Assembly (NCBI GenBank): GCA_046757965.1
Contig: JBHHZI010000011.1
Coordinates: 1 to 34,752 of the forward strand
Source: JBHHZI01 sp046757965
Lineage (GTDB): Bacteria; Acidobacteriota; Polarisedimenticolia; SMYD01
Direction: 5' to 3'
Length of the DNA stretch: 34,752 nucleotides
The notes below the pieces were generated by a model. It had not been told where the DNA came from and ran no database searches. It was given only the letters and a program-made list of their open reading frames with translations. A program made the translations under genes and the position numbers. Positions 1-7,163 of the stretch are shown here, piece after piece. Position 1 is the stretch's first letter, and the number at the start of each line of letters is the position of its first letter.

Positions 1-834
1 GTTTGGGGGCGGGTCGGCGGGGGGGGGGGGCTGCCGGGCCGGCCGCGCACCGCCGGCGTCTGCCTGCCCTGCTGGGGATCGGTGCAGGTCGATCACCCCG
101 CCCCGGGCGCCTGTCCGTCGTGCGGCGAGGCCGCCTGTGGCACCTGTCCTCACCGGCCGCCGCCCTGGTCGTGGCTGATCACCGCCCTGACCTACACGGC
201 GGCCACGCGGGATCTGATGGTGCTGTACAAGTTCGGGCCGGAGGGAGGGCGCGTGCGTCTTGCCGGGCCGCTGGCCCGCATCCTGGCCGCCGCCGTGCGC
301 GCCCGCGGGGCCGGCCGGGACGTCGACCTCATCACCGCGGTCCCCTCGAGTCGCGGCCGCATCGGCGAGCGCGGCTTTGACGCGGCGGCGGAACTGGCCC
401 GGAACCTGGCCCGGAACCTGGGCCGGGGCCGGCCGGTGCGACTGCTGGCGCGCCTCGATGCGGCCCCGCCGCGGGCCGGGCGGCCGGCACGGCGTGTCCG
501 GCCTCGGGAACGGGCCGGGCCGCGTTTCGGCCTGCGCCGGCGGGCCGCCCGCCGCTGCGCCGGGCGGTGCGTGCTGCTCGTCGATGATGTGAGGACCACC
601 GGGACCACGCTGCGTCGCTGCGCCGGGCTGCTGGTTGCGGCCGGCGCCGCCCGGGTGCAAGTTGCCGTGGTGGCCCGGACGCCGGCGCCGCGGCCGGGAA
701 GCTATACTTGGAAACGTTCGGATCGATCGTCTAGCATCTGCTGTTTGCCCGACCGCTCGCGGGCGACCCCTCAGGAGGAACCATGTGGTCAACCCGCTCG
801 CTCCGCCGGCTGGCTGCCGGCGCGGCCTTCTTGA
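1..834 (+). CDS. ComF-family phosphoribosyltransferase, 5' end cut by window edge
   Basis: The reading frame is open from base 1, so the gene begins outside the window; the GTG at 82 is internal. Visible codons 21-49 carry paired cysteines (C21, C24, C38, C41, C46, C49), the N-terminal zinc-ribbon usual in ComF proteins. Codons 191-203 hold the PRPP-binding motif VLLVDDVRTTGTT, with the DD pair typical of type I phosphoribosyltransferases. Family members act in DNA uptake (ComFC) or related nucleotide handling; the exact substrate is not known. The C-terminus is odd: after the expected end of the fold (ARTPAP) the frame runs about 45 more codons through a possible promoter and 52 bases into the next gene. 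A lost stop codon or a frameshift is possible. The family call is firm, the true 3' end is not. Confidence 0.85.
   Translation, partial: VWGRVGGGGGLPGRPRTAGVCLPCWGSVQVDHPAPGACPSCGEAACGTCPHRPPPWSWLITALTYTAATRDLMVLYKFGPEGGRVRLAGPLARILAAAVRARGAGRDVDLITAVPSSRGRIGERGFDAAAELARNLARNLGRGRPVRLLARLDAAPPRAGRPARRVRPRERAGPRFGLRRRAARRCAGRCVLLVDDVRTTGTTLRRCAGLLVAAGAARVQVAVVARTPAPRPGSYTWKRSDRSSSICCLPDRSRATPQEEPCGQPARSAGWLPARPS
708..737 (+). promoter_or_regulatory. possible sigma70-like promoter for the cyclophilin gene
   Basis: TTGGAA (708-713) and TAGCAT (732-737) are separated by 18 bases and lie in a locally less GC-rich stretch upstream of the strong ribosome binding site of the gene at 783. The match is only moderate and the site sits inside the ComF reading frame tail. 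Confidence 0.25.
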
Positions 835-1814
835 TGCTGCCCGTCGCCGGCATGGCCGGGCCGCTCGCCCCGGAAGATGACGCCGGCAAGGCCGAGACGG
901 CCGGCAGCGCCGAGGAGGCCGGCTCACCCCGGATCGTGCTCGAGATCCGCGGCCTGCACTACGATGCCGGCGACCCGGTCCAGGTGCGCATCTCTGCCCA
1001 CAACGAGGGAGATGACACGGTCGACAACCCGCTCGCCGACCCGCTCGCCGCGGGGTTCCGGCTCACCGGCCCCGACGGCAAGACGATGCGGCCGAAGCAT
1101 GTCGGCAGCGCCCACCCCGACCGCCGGCCGCGCCGTCTCGAGCCGGAAGCCTACTTCGGCACGGTGCTCGACCTCGATCCGTTCTTTCCCGCCCTCGCCG
1201 ACATCGGGCAGTACGAGCTGACCTACGACGGCAAGGACGCCCATTCCAACCAGGTGAAGCTCAACATCATCCAGGCGTTCGACGAGGATGCGTCGTATCA
1301 GGCCGTGATCCACACCACGCAGGGAGACCTGACCCTGGACCTGTACAACGACGTGGCCCCGATCACCGTGCGCAACTTCGTCGATCTTTCCCGGCAGGGG
1401 TTCTACGACGGCCTGACGTTTCACTACGTGCGCGCCGGTGATCTGCTCATCGGCGGCGACCCCAATGGCGACGGCAGCGGCGGCTCGGGTTTTCGCATCC
1501 CCGCCGAGTTCAACAACCGCAAGCACCTGACCGGGACGGTCGGCATGGTGCGCACCGCCGACCCGAACAGTGCCAGCAGCCAGTTCTACATCTGCCTGGC
1601 GCCCCGGCCCGAGCGGGACGGTCACTTCACGGTCTTCGGCCAGATCACCGACGGCTTCGACGTGCTCGAGAAACTGGCCGCCGTCCCCACCACCGAGAAG
1701 AACGAGCCGCCGTACTACCGTCCCCTGGAACCGCTGACCATCGACCAGGTCGCCATCACCGAGACCGAGACCAAGACCGAGACGACGGCCGCCGCGGGCG
1801 ACGGGGGTCGATGA
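783..1814 (+). CDS. secreted cyclophilin-type peptidyl-prolyl isomerase homologue with altered active site
   Basis: A 343-residue protein. The ATG is preceded by a near-perfect ribosome binding site (AGGAGG, 773-778). Residues 1-25 form a signal peptide, so it should act in the periplasm or outside. Residues 49-165 look like an Ig-like domain with no assigned function. Residues 172-325 are a cyclophilin domain (TTQGDLTLDLYNDVAP, NSASSQFYIC, HFTVFG). Aligning by eye to human CypA, the catalytic Arg55 is Tyr215 (FHYV instead of FHRV), Phe60 is Asp220 and Gln63 is Ile223. The isomerase site is therefore probably weak or lost, and the protein may work as a binding or chaperone protein. The C-terminus is rich in T, E and K. 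The fold is certain; the catalytic activity is doubtful. Confidence 0.9.
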   Translation: MWSTRSLRRLAAGAAFLMLPVAGMAGPLAPEDDAGKAETAGSAEEAGSPRIVLEIRGLHYDAGDPVQVRISAHNEGDDTVDNPLADPLAAGFRLTGPDGKTMRPKHVGSAHPDRRPRRLEPEAYFGTVLDLDPFFPALADIGQYELTYDGKDAHSNQVKLNIIQAFDEDASYQAVIHTTQGDLTLDLYNDVAPITVRNFVDLSRQGFYDGLTFHYVRAGDLLIGGDPNGDGSGGSGFRIPAEFNNRKHLTGTVGMVRTADPNSASSQFYICLAPRPERDGHFTVFGQITDGFDVLEKLAAVPTTEKNEPPYYRPLEPLTIDQVAITETETKTETTAAAGDGGR

Positions 1815-1853
1815 CCTCGTCCTCCCCCGCCTGATGCACCGACGGGAGACCTG

Positions 1854-2243
1854 ATGCCCCACGAGTTGACCCTCCGCCTGCCGGCCGACCCCAGCTTTGT
1901 GCCGGTCGGCCTCCGGCTGGTCCGGGAGGCCGGGCCCCGGGCGGACGGACCGGATGAGACGGCGGTGGAGGCGCTGCTGCCGTCGCTGGGCGATCTGCTG
2001 ACCCGGGTGGTCGCCACGCTGGCGGCGGCGGGCGGCGCCGGGCCGCTCGACATCCACGTCTCGCCCCTCGACGCCGCCCTGGAGGTCCACCTCTTGCTGC
2101 CCGCCGGCGTGGCCGTCGACGACCTGCTTCCCGACCCGGACCCGCTGCGGGCGGCCCTGGAAGCGGCGTTCTCGAGGGTGCAGGTGTCCGGCGGCGGCGA
2201 GGAAACGCTCCAGATCCGCCTGTCCGTGGCGCCGTCGGCGTGA
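1854..2243 (+). CDS. small protein of unknown function, faint anti-sigma/HATPase-like N-terminus
   Basis: A 129-residue protein with a clear ribosome binding site (GGGAG, 1844-1848) six bases before the ATG, 39 bases after the cyclophilin gene. It has no signal peptide or membrane segment. The opening LTLRLPADPSFVPVGLRLV resembles the start of RsbW-like anti-sigma or serine-kinase-type ATPase proteins, and the alternation of helices and strands fits. The N-box asparagine and glycine-rich ATP lid are not visible, so ATP binding is not supported. I do not recognise a specific family. A weak hairpin follows at once, suggesting that the transcript ends here. Confidence 0.65.
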   Translation: MPHELTLRLPADPSFVPVGLRLVREAGPRADGPDETAVEALLPSLGDLLTRVVATLAAAGGAGPLDIHVSPLDAALEVHLLLPAGVAVDDLLPDPDPLRAALEAAFSRVQVSGGGEETLQIRLSVAPSA

Positions 2244-2244
2244 T

Positions 2245-2279
2245 GCCCGGGCCGTTCGCCCGGTAGAATCCCGGGCTTT
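2245..2279 (+). terminator. weak hairpin after the small unknown gene
   Basis: GCCCGGG (2245-2251) pairs with CCCGGGC (2270-2276) around an 18-base loop and is followed by only TTT. The stem is good but the U-tract is short, so termination may be partial. Confidence 0.3.
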
Positions 2280-2359
2280 GCGCCTCCGGGCCCGCTGGAA
2301 CCACCGAATCTGCGCCTCCGGGCCCCCGCCGGAACCACGGCATCTGCGCCTCCGGGCCC
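2278..2359 (+). repeat. three imperfect tandem copies of a roughly 32-35 bp unit
   Basis: The core TGCGCCTCCGGGCCC occurs at 2279, 2311 and 2346, spaced 32 and 35 bases. In the first two copies it is followed by a variant of GGAACCACSG. The array lies in the intergenic region between the unknown gene and the secreted-protein operon. A reading frame passes through it but looks non-coding. Confidence 0.75.
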
Positions 2360-2420
2360 TCGAGGGGAGAGCGCGCCGGACGGGACCGCCGGGCGTTGCC
2401 CGGTTCTGCCCGTTTCGTCA

Positions 2421-2480
2421 TTGCGGCCGGGAGGATGATCCTGTACATATGCATATAGAGTTCTGTCATATATGTATATG
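2421..2480 (+). promoter_or_regulatory. AT-rich promoter/operator island before the metalloprotease operon
   Basis: In about 70% GC surroundings, bases 2444-2497 are strikingly AT-rich. The island holds the perfect palindrome ATATGCATAT (2447-2456) and the inverted repeat CATATA-TG-TATATG (2467-2480), which covers the start codon. TTGCGG (2421-2426) and TACATA (2444-2449) are 17 bases apart and could form a weak promoter. The palindromes could bind a regulator; this is inference. Confidence 0.35.
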
Positions 2481-3062
2481 TCTGATTTGAAATATATCCC
2501 CAGGGTCGGGCGCTGGCTGCTCGCCGGCCTGGCTGGTGCCGCGACCCTCCTCTGGCCGGCGCCCGGCGTCGCCACGCTGCTGGCTCCGCTCGACCTCGAC
2601 GCCCTCGCCGGCCGCGCCGATGCCGTGGTGCACGCCCGGGTGGTCTCCACGCAGGTGACGTGGAACGATGCGGGCACGCTGCCGGTCACCATCGTCGAGC
2701 TGTCGGTCCTCGAGGTTCTCGACGGCTCGGTCGGGGCGCGCACCCGCCTGCAGGTGACCACGCCCGGCGGCACGGTGGGCGGCATCGCCCTGGACTACCC
2801 GGGCCGGCCGCGGTTCATCCCGGGCGAGGAGACCGTCGTCTTCGTCAAGCAGGGACGCGGGCGGCAGTTCATCCCGGTCGGTCTGGTGCAGGGCACCTTC
2901 CAGGTCGGGCCGGCCGGCGCCGGCGGCCAGCAGCCCCTGAGCCGGCGGCTGAACGGCGCGCAGCTCATCGGCGCCGGCAAGCGCCCGCTCCCGGACGATC
3001 TGGAGGGCATGCGGCAGGCCCTGCGCGGGCGGCCGAGGACCGTCTCCGGCGGCGGGCCATGA
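2472..3062 (+). CDS. secreted protein of unknown function, partner of the metalloprotease
   Basis: A 196-residue protein, or 194 if the second ATG at 2478 is used. No clear ribosome binding site is visible for either start. Residues 14-34 form a signal peptide or membrane segment. The mature part begins LDLDALAGRADAVVHARVV and contains TTPGGTVGGIALDYPG and FIPGEETVVFVKQG, a pattern I know from secreted proteins of unknown function that sit beside matrixin-type proteases in Acidobacteriota-like genomes. It overlaps the protease gene by four bases (ATGA), so the two are almost certainly co-translated. It could be an inhibitor, chaperone or targeting partner of the protease; no function is established. 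Confidence 0.8.
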   Translation: MYMSDLKYIPRVGRWLLAGLAGAATLLWPAPGVATLLAPLDLDALAGRADAVVHARVVSTQVTWNDAGTLPVTIVELSVLEVLDGSVGARTRLQVTTPGGTVGGIALDYPGRPRFIPGEETVVFVKQGRGRQFIPVGLVQGTFQVGPAGAGGQQPLSRRLNGAQLIGAGKRPLPDDLEGMRQALRGRPRTVSGGGP

Positions 3063-4750
3063 CGCGGCGGCTGCGGGCCGGGCTCGCCGTTGTCGGGCTG
3101 TGCTGCACCCTCGCCGCTCCCACCCGCGCCTACGTGCGCGCCACCGCGTCGGCCACCAGCGGCGTGCCGATCGCCTGGGACCTCTCCGGCACCGGCACCA
3201 CCCTCGCCAACGTGAGCCACGGCACGGTGATGTTCCGCCTGCAGGGTGCCGGCTCCGACGACGTGACCGACGGCTCGGACCTGGCGGCGGTGGAGCGAGC
3301 CTTCGAGACCTGGTCGGGCATCAGCGGGTCGGCCATCGCCTTCACCCGCGGGCCGGACACCACCAACACGACCACGGTGTTCGACGAGGAACTGCCGGTG
3401 TTCTGGGTCGAGACCAGCACCGTCATCGACCAGGGAACGCCCTCCACGTTCGATGACGTGGACGTGGCCGGGGCGCTCGCCATCACCTTCACCTTTCGCG
3501 TCACCGACGGTCCCGAGGCGGGAGAGATCGTCGACGCCAACCTGGTCTTCAACGGCGTGGATCACCAGTGGACCACCGACCCCGCCACCTTTCCGAACCG
3601 CTTCGACATCGAGGCCGTCGCCACCCACGAGATCGGCCATGCCCTCGGCCTGGGCCACTCCCCCGTGGCCGCCGCCAGCATGTTCCCGCGCACCGGCGCC
3701 GGCGTGTCGCGGGGCCGGACGCTGTCGGCGGATGACATCGCCGGCGCCATCGCCGCCTATCCCGGCGGCAACAGCGCCGCCAATCGCGGCAGCCTCACCG
3801 GCCTGCTCGACAAGGGCAGCCCGGTCTTCGGCGGCCTGGTCTGGGTCCGCGACGGAAACGGTGCGCTGGCCGGGCATGCCATGACCCAGGCCGACGGCCG
3901 CTTCCGCATCGACGGCCTGCCCGCCGGCAGCTACTCGCTCTCCGCCCAGGCGGCCAGTGACCCGGCCGGCTTCTCGCTGTTCTCCGAGGCCAATCTCGGC
4001 GGCATCTACGTGGGGCTCGACCGGTCATTCCACGGCGTCACGCCGGTCAGCGTCGCCGTGGGGCGCGGCGTGACCACCACGCAGGACCTGGCGGCCCTGC
4101 CCGGCCCGGCCGCCATGGACATCCTGCTCATCGGCCGCGCCGGTTCCTTCACCAACAGCGGCACCTTCCTGCGCCGCGGCGAGACCGCCGTCGCCATCGG
4201 CATCGCCGGGCCCGGCCTGCCGGCCACCGGCACCCCGCTCGCCGTCTCCGGCACCGGCGTGAGCGTGACCCAGACCCTGTTCGGCACCGTTGCCTCCCTG
4301 CCCGCCGTCGTCGTCGTCGTCGATGTCGACCCCACCGCCGCGCCGGGACCGCGCGATCTGGTGGTCACCGCCGGGGGCGAGGCGCGCGCCGCCCTGGGCG
4401 GCGTGGAGATCCTCTTCCCGGTGGTCACCGGCCCGCCGGCGGAGGTCCTGCCGCTGGCGGCCGAGCAGGTGGGCGGCGCCCTCGACCTGACCTGGGCGCC
4501 GGCCGCCGGGGCCACCCGCTATCACGTCTACTCCGGCTTGCTGCCGGCGCTGCGTGCCGGGCCGTTCGACCCGGCACCGGTGGCCGGAGGCTGCCTGCTG
4601 TCGGTGCGCGACGCCTCGCTCTTTGCCGACCCCGGCGACGGCCTCGACCACTTCTACCTGGTCACCGGGGCGAACGGCGCCGGCGAGGGGAGTTTCGGGG
4701 TGGATGCGAGCGGTCTGGCGCGGCCCGTCCCGGCCCGGGCCTGCCCGTGA
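3059..4750 (+). CDS. secreted matrixin-like zinc metalloprotease, multidomain
   Basis: A 563-residue protein. An in-frame extension reaches back to 2660, but the ATG at 3059 overlaps the previous stop (ATGA) and gives a clean signal peptide (residues 1-24). The catalytic domain carries HEIGHALGLGH at residues 190-200: H190, H194 and H200 bind zinc and E191 is the catalytic base. The Met-turn is probably SMF, about 10 residues later. Residues about 244-305 form a carboxypeptidase-regulatory-like beta domain (LPAGSYSLSAQA), about 355-460 an Ig/IPT-like region and about 465-563 a fibronectin-III-like domain ending in RPVPARACP. The protein should be exported and cut extracellular proteins. Start, metal site and fold are well supported; the substrate is unknown. 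Confidence 0.92.
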   Translation: MTRRLRAGLAVVGLCCTLAAPTRAYVRATASATSGVPIAWDLSGTGTTLANVSHGTVMFRLQGAGSDDVTDGSDLAAVERAFETWSGISGSAIAFTRGPDTTNTTTVFDEELPVFWVETSTVIDQGTPSTFDDVDVAGALAITFTFRVTDGPEAGEIVDANLVFNGVDHQWTTDPATFPNRFDIEAVATHEIGHALGLGHSPVAAASMFPRTGAGVSRGRTLSADDIAGAIAAYPGGNSAANRGSLTGLLDKGSPVFGGLVWVRDGNGALAGHAMTQADGRFRIDGLPAGSYSLSAQAASDPAGFSLFSEANLGGIYVGLDRSFHGVTPVSVAVGRGVTTTQDLAALPGPAAMDILLIGRAGSFTNSGTFLRRGETAVAIGIAGPGLPATGTPLAVSGTGVSVTQTLFGTVASLPAVVVVVDVDPTAAPGPRDLVVTAGGEARAALGGVEILFPVVTGPPAEVLPLAAEQVGGALDLTWAPAAGATRYHVYSGLLPALRAGPFDPAPVAGGCLLSVRDASLFADPGDGLDHFYLVTGANGAGEGSFGVDASGLARPVPARACP

Positions 4751-4784
4751 GCCCCGCCGGCTGATCGAACACGGGTCTTTCGTC

Positions 4785-4813
4785 TTGTCGGCATCGGCAT
4801 CTCGTGGTACAAG
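4785..4813 (+). promoter_or_regulatory. possible promoter for the LysW-like gene
   Basis: TTGTCG (4785-4790) and TACAAG (4808-4813) are 17 bases apart, upstream of a good ribosome binding site and a GTG start. The match to consensus is moderate. Confidence 0.3.
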
Positions 4814-4853
4814 AGACTCTGCCGCACGGGGACGGACAGGCTGGAGGGCTGTT

Positions 4854-5075
4854 GTGCTGGAATGCGCGGAGTGTGGGTCCGAGATCGCCACTCGGGGCCG
4901 CCTCATCATCGGAGATGTGCTGGAGTGTCCCGGGTGCGCCATCGAACTCGAGGTCGTCGACGTCAATCCGCTGACCTTCGAGCGGGCCGCCGATGATGCC
5001 CGGGGGCTCTTCACCGACGAGATCGACACCTCCGACGCCGACAAGACCGAGGACGACGAGGGCTGGATCCAGTAG
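4854..5075 (+). CDS. LysW-like zinc-ribbon protein (amino-group carrier family)
   Basis: A 73-residue acidic protein starting at GTG 4854, with CTGGAGGG (4841-4848) as ribosome binding site; an in-frame run upstream is not coding. Four cysteines (C4, C7, C25, C28) form a zinc ribbon, and GDVLECPGCAIELEVV is a close match to the LysW family. In lysine and arginine biosynthesis, LysW carries the growing amino acid on the side chain of its C-terminal glutamate, in a conserved EDWGE tail. Here the tail is longer and ends EDDEGWIQ, with glutamine last, so classical carrier activity is doubtful. No LysX, LysZ or LysY partner is nearby; the next gene is a membrane glycosyltransferase. It may be a repurposed carrier or a simple zinc-ribbon protein. 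Confidence 0.8.
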   Translation: MLECAECGSEIATRGRLIIGDVLECPGCAIELEVVDVNPLTFERAADDARGLFTDEIDTSDADKTEDDEGWIQ

Positions 5076-5088
5076 TCGCGCCCTGCTG

Positions 5089-6384
5089 GTGGCCATCGCC
5101 GCCGGCTCGTTCGTTCTCAAGGCCATCCTGGTCTGGGCGGTGGCCAACATGCCCTGCACCCATGACCAGTGCGAGTACCTGACGCTGGCGGATGGCCTGC
5201 GCTCCGGCCAGGGCATCCAGCTCTACGACGGGTTCCTCTGGCCGCCGGGATTCATCGCCTTCCTCGCCGCCTGCCTGTCCCTGTTCGGCGACTCGCTGAC
5301 GTCCCCCCGCATGGTCCAGGTCCTCCTCTCCACCGTCACGGTGGGGGTCGTCTACGCCCTCGGTCGCCGCCTGGCCGACAGCAGGGCCGGGCTGGCCGCG
5401 GCGGCCCTGTTCGCGTTCTACCCCAACCTGGTCGGCTTCACTCATCTGTTGTGGCCCGAGACGCTCTATATCTTTCTGTTTAGCTGCGGCCTGCTGTTCC
5501 TGGTGCGCGATCACGCGCCCGCCCCGCGCCAGGTCATCGCCGCCGGCCTGTGCATCGGCCTGGCCGCGCTGGTGCGAGGCATCGCCTTCTTCTTCGCGCC
5601 GGTGGCGGCGGCCTGGCTGGCGTGGCGCTTCCGCCATCGGCCGCTGCTGGCTCCCCTGCTGCTGGTGGCCACCGCCGCGGTGGTGGCGCCCTGGACCGTC
5701 CGCAACGCCGTGCAGTATCACCGCCTGGTGCTGATCGACACGACCGTCGGGCACAACCTCTACATCGGCACCAACGTCTCACCGCCCTCCAACTGGGACC
5801 TGGGCTTCAACGACCGGCGGCGGATTCGCGACGGGCGGCCGCGCTGTGACGAGGCCAATCCCGCCGACCGCGACGGCTGCGAACTGCGCCACGGGCTCGC
5901 CTTCATCGCCACTCATCCTTGGCTCATGCTGCGACGCGTGCCGGTGAAGCTGGCGGATCTGCTCAATCCGTCCTCGTTCGTCCTGCGCCATGCCGTTCTG
6001 GGCCACTATCCCCACGCCTTCGGCGCCACCGCCCTGCGCATCCTGACCCTGGTGGTGGTCCTGCCGTACGTGGCGGTCGTGGTGCTGGGCGTGCTCGGTC
6101 TGGGTCTCGGCCCGGCGCGCCCGGGGCAGCAGCTCATCCTGCTGCTGCTCGCCTACCACCTGGCCGTCCACGCGGTGACCTTCGGGATGACCCGCTTCCG
6201 GCTGCCGCTCATGCCGTTCCTGATGGCGGCCGCAGGCCTCCTCCTGACCCGGAGCTGGCGGCCCCTGCTGGCGGCGGCCTCCCGGCGCCGCCTGGTGGTG
6301 ACCGGAGCCACCCTGGCGGTCCTTGCCGGTCTGTGGATCGCCCGCCTGTCCCCCCTGCTCGATGTTTTCCGCGCCGCCGGCTGA
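5089..6384 (+). CDS. ArnT/PMT-like (GT39-type) membrane glycosyltransferase
   Basis: A 431-residue protein from GTG 5089. An ATG at 4993 would add residues that merely shadow the LysW-like gene in another frame, and neither start has a convincing ribosome binding site, so the start is uncertain. An acidic loop early in the protein (HDQCEY, D26 and E29) and WPPGF (51-55) match the first periplasmic loop of polyprenyl-phosphate-dependent glycosyltransferases. Roughly ten hydrophobic segments follow (for example LLAPLLLVATAAVVAPW and the C-terminal LVVTGATLAVLAGLWI). Such enzymes move a sugar from a lipid carrier to lipid A, protein or another glycan on the outer side of the membrane. The acceptor is unknown. 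It lies 13 bases after the LysW-like gene. Confidence 0.85.
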   Translation: MAIAAGSFVLKAILVWAVANMPCTHDQCEYLTLADGLRSGQGIQLYDGFLWPPGFIAFLAACLSLFGDSLTSPRMVQVLLSTVTVGVVYALGRRLADSRAGLAAAALFAFYPNLVGFTHLLWPETLYIFLFSCGLLFLVRDHAPAPRQVIAAGLCIGLAALVRGIAFFFAPVAAAWLAWRFRHRPLLAPLLLVATAAVVAPWTVRNAVQYHRLVLIDTTVGHNLYIGTNVSPPSNWDLGFNDRRRIRDGRPRCDEANPADRDGCELRHGLAFIATHPWLMLRRVPVKLADLLNPSSFVLRHAVLGHYPHAFGATALRILTLVVVLPYVAVVVLGVLGLGLGPARPGQQLILLLLAYHLAVHAVTFGMTRFRLPLMPFLMAAAGLLLTRSWRPLLAAASRRRLVVTGATLAVLAGLWIARLSPLLDVFRAAG

Positions 6385-6449
6385 ACCATGGCGGCACCGG
6401 CCCCGTTCAACGAGCGCAGGCGGCGAGGCCGACCTGAACGGAGGCTGCA

Positions 6450-7010
6450 ATGAGAAAGCTCGACAAACTGGTTCCCGCGGCTGCCGCCACCGCCGCCATC
6501 CTCACCCTGGGCATGCCGATCCTTCTGGCCCGCGGTCACGATGTGTCCACCTTTCACGTCGAGGTCCAGGAGGAGGACAGCGACTCCCCCAAGGTCAAGA
6601 TGGAATTTCCGGTCGCCCTGCTGGAGGCGATGGTCAACTCCATCGACATCGAGGACTTCACGTCGGACCATCTCCTGGGTGAGTTCGCGGACCAGGGCAT
6701 CGACCTGAAGGCGTTCTGGCGGCAGGTGCGCGATGCGGACATCAAGGAGTTCTTCACCCTCGAGGCCGACGACGCCCACATCCGCGCCTGGCGCGAGGAC
6801 GGCCTCTTTCGGGTCAGCGTGCAGGCCGACGACCAGAGCGACGGCCCCACCCATGTCGAGATCCGCATTCCCGAGCAACTGATGGACCTGCTCGTCGAGC
6901 CCGATCAGAAACCGGCCGACGTGGTCGCCGCGCTGCTCGACCACGGCCCCATGACCCTGGTCGAGGTCGAATCGGACCACCGCGAGTCGGTGCGCGTCTG
7001 GCTCGACTGA
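6450..7010 (+). CDS. secreted or membrane-anchored protein of unknown function
   Basis: A 186-residue protein with a ribosome binding site (CGGAGG, 6439-6444) well placed before the ATG. Residues 8-28 form a signal peptide or anchor. The rest is very acidic and looks soluble (VKMEFPVALLEAMVNSID, IPEQLMDLLVEPDQKPADVV). It resembles secreted proteins of unknown function that assess or bind through mixed alpha/beta domains, but I cannot name a family. It is the last gene before a strong terminator and may share a transcript with the glycosyltransferase 65 bases upstream. Confidence 0.75.
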   Translation: MRKLDKLVPAAAATAAILTLGMPILLARGHDVSTFHVEVQEEDSDSPKVKMEFPVALLEAMVNSIDIEDFTSDHLLGEFADQGIDLKAFWRQVRDADIKEFFTLEADDAHIRAWREDGLFRVSVQADDQSDGPTHVEIRIPEQLMDLLVEPDQKPADVVAALLDHGPMTLVEVESDHRESVRVWLD

Positions 7011-7036
7011 CACCACGACCGATCCGCCGGGAAGAG

Positions 7037-7061
7037 CGCCGCCTGCCAGGCGGCGTTTTTT
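7037..7061 (+). terminator. rho-independent terminator
   Basis: CGCCGCC (7037-7043) pairs with GGCGGCG (7049-7055) around the loop TGCCA and is followed by six T (7056-7061). It sits 26 bases after the stop codon of the secreted protein gene and separates it from the convergent response-regulator gene. Confidence 0.9.
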
Positions 7062-7163
7062 CTGCGCGCCGCCCGACCGCGCACCGCCCGGGGCGAGAGC
7101 CGCCGGAGAGCCACACAGCCCGGGCCGGCGAGGATCTGCCGAGCCGCTCGACGGCGCCGGGCG

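Noticed and set aside
924..2090. Long minus-strand frames opposite the cyclophilin and many other genes
   Set aside because: They are typical antisense frames of GC-rich coding DNA, covered by better supported plus-strand genes.
2660..3058. In-frame N-terminal extension of the metalloprotease frame
   Set aside because: It is Arg/Gly/Ala-rich shadow sequence of the partner gene in another frame, and the ATG at 3059 gives a signal peptide and an ATGA overlap.
4993..5088. ATG 4993 as start of the membrane glycosyltransferase
   Set aside because: It would overlap the LysW-like gene by 83 bases and add a Pro/Thr/Arg-rich stretch unlike the family N-terminus.
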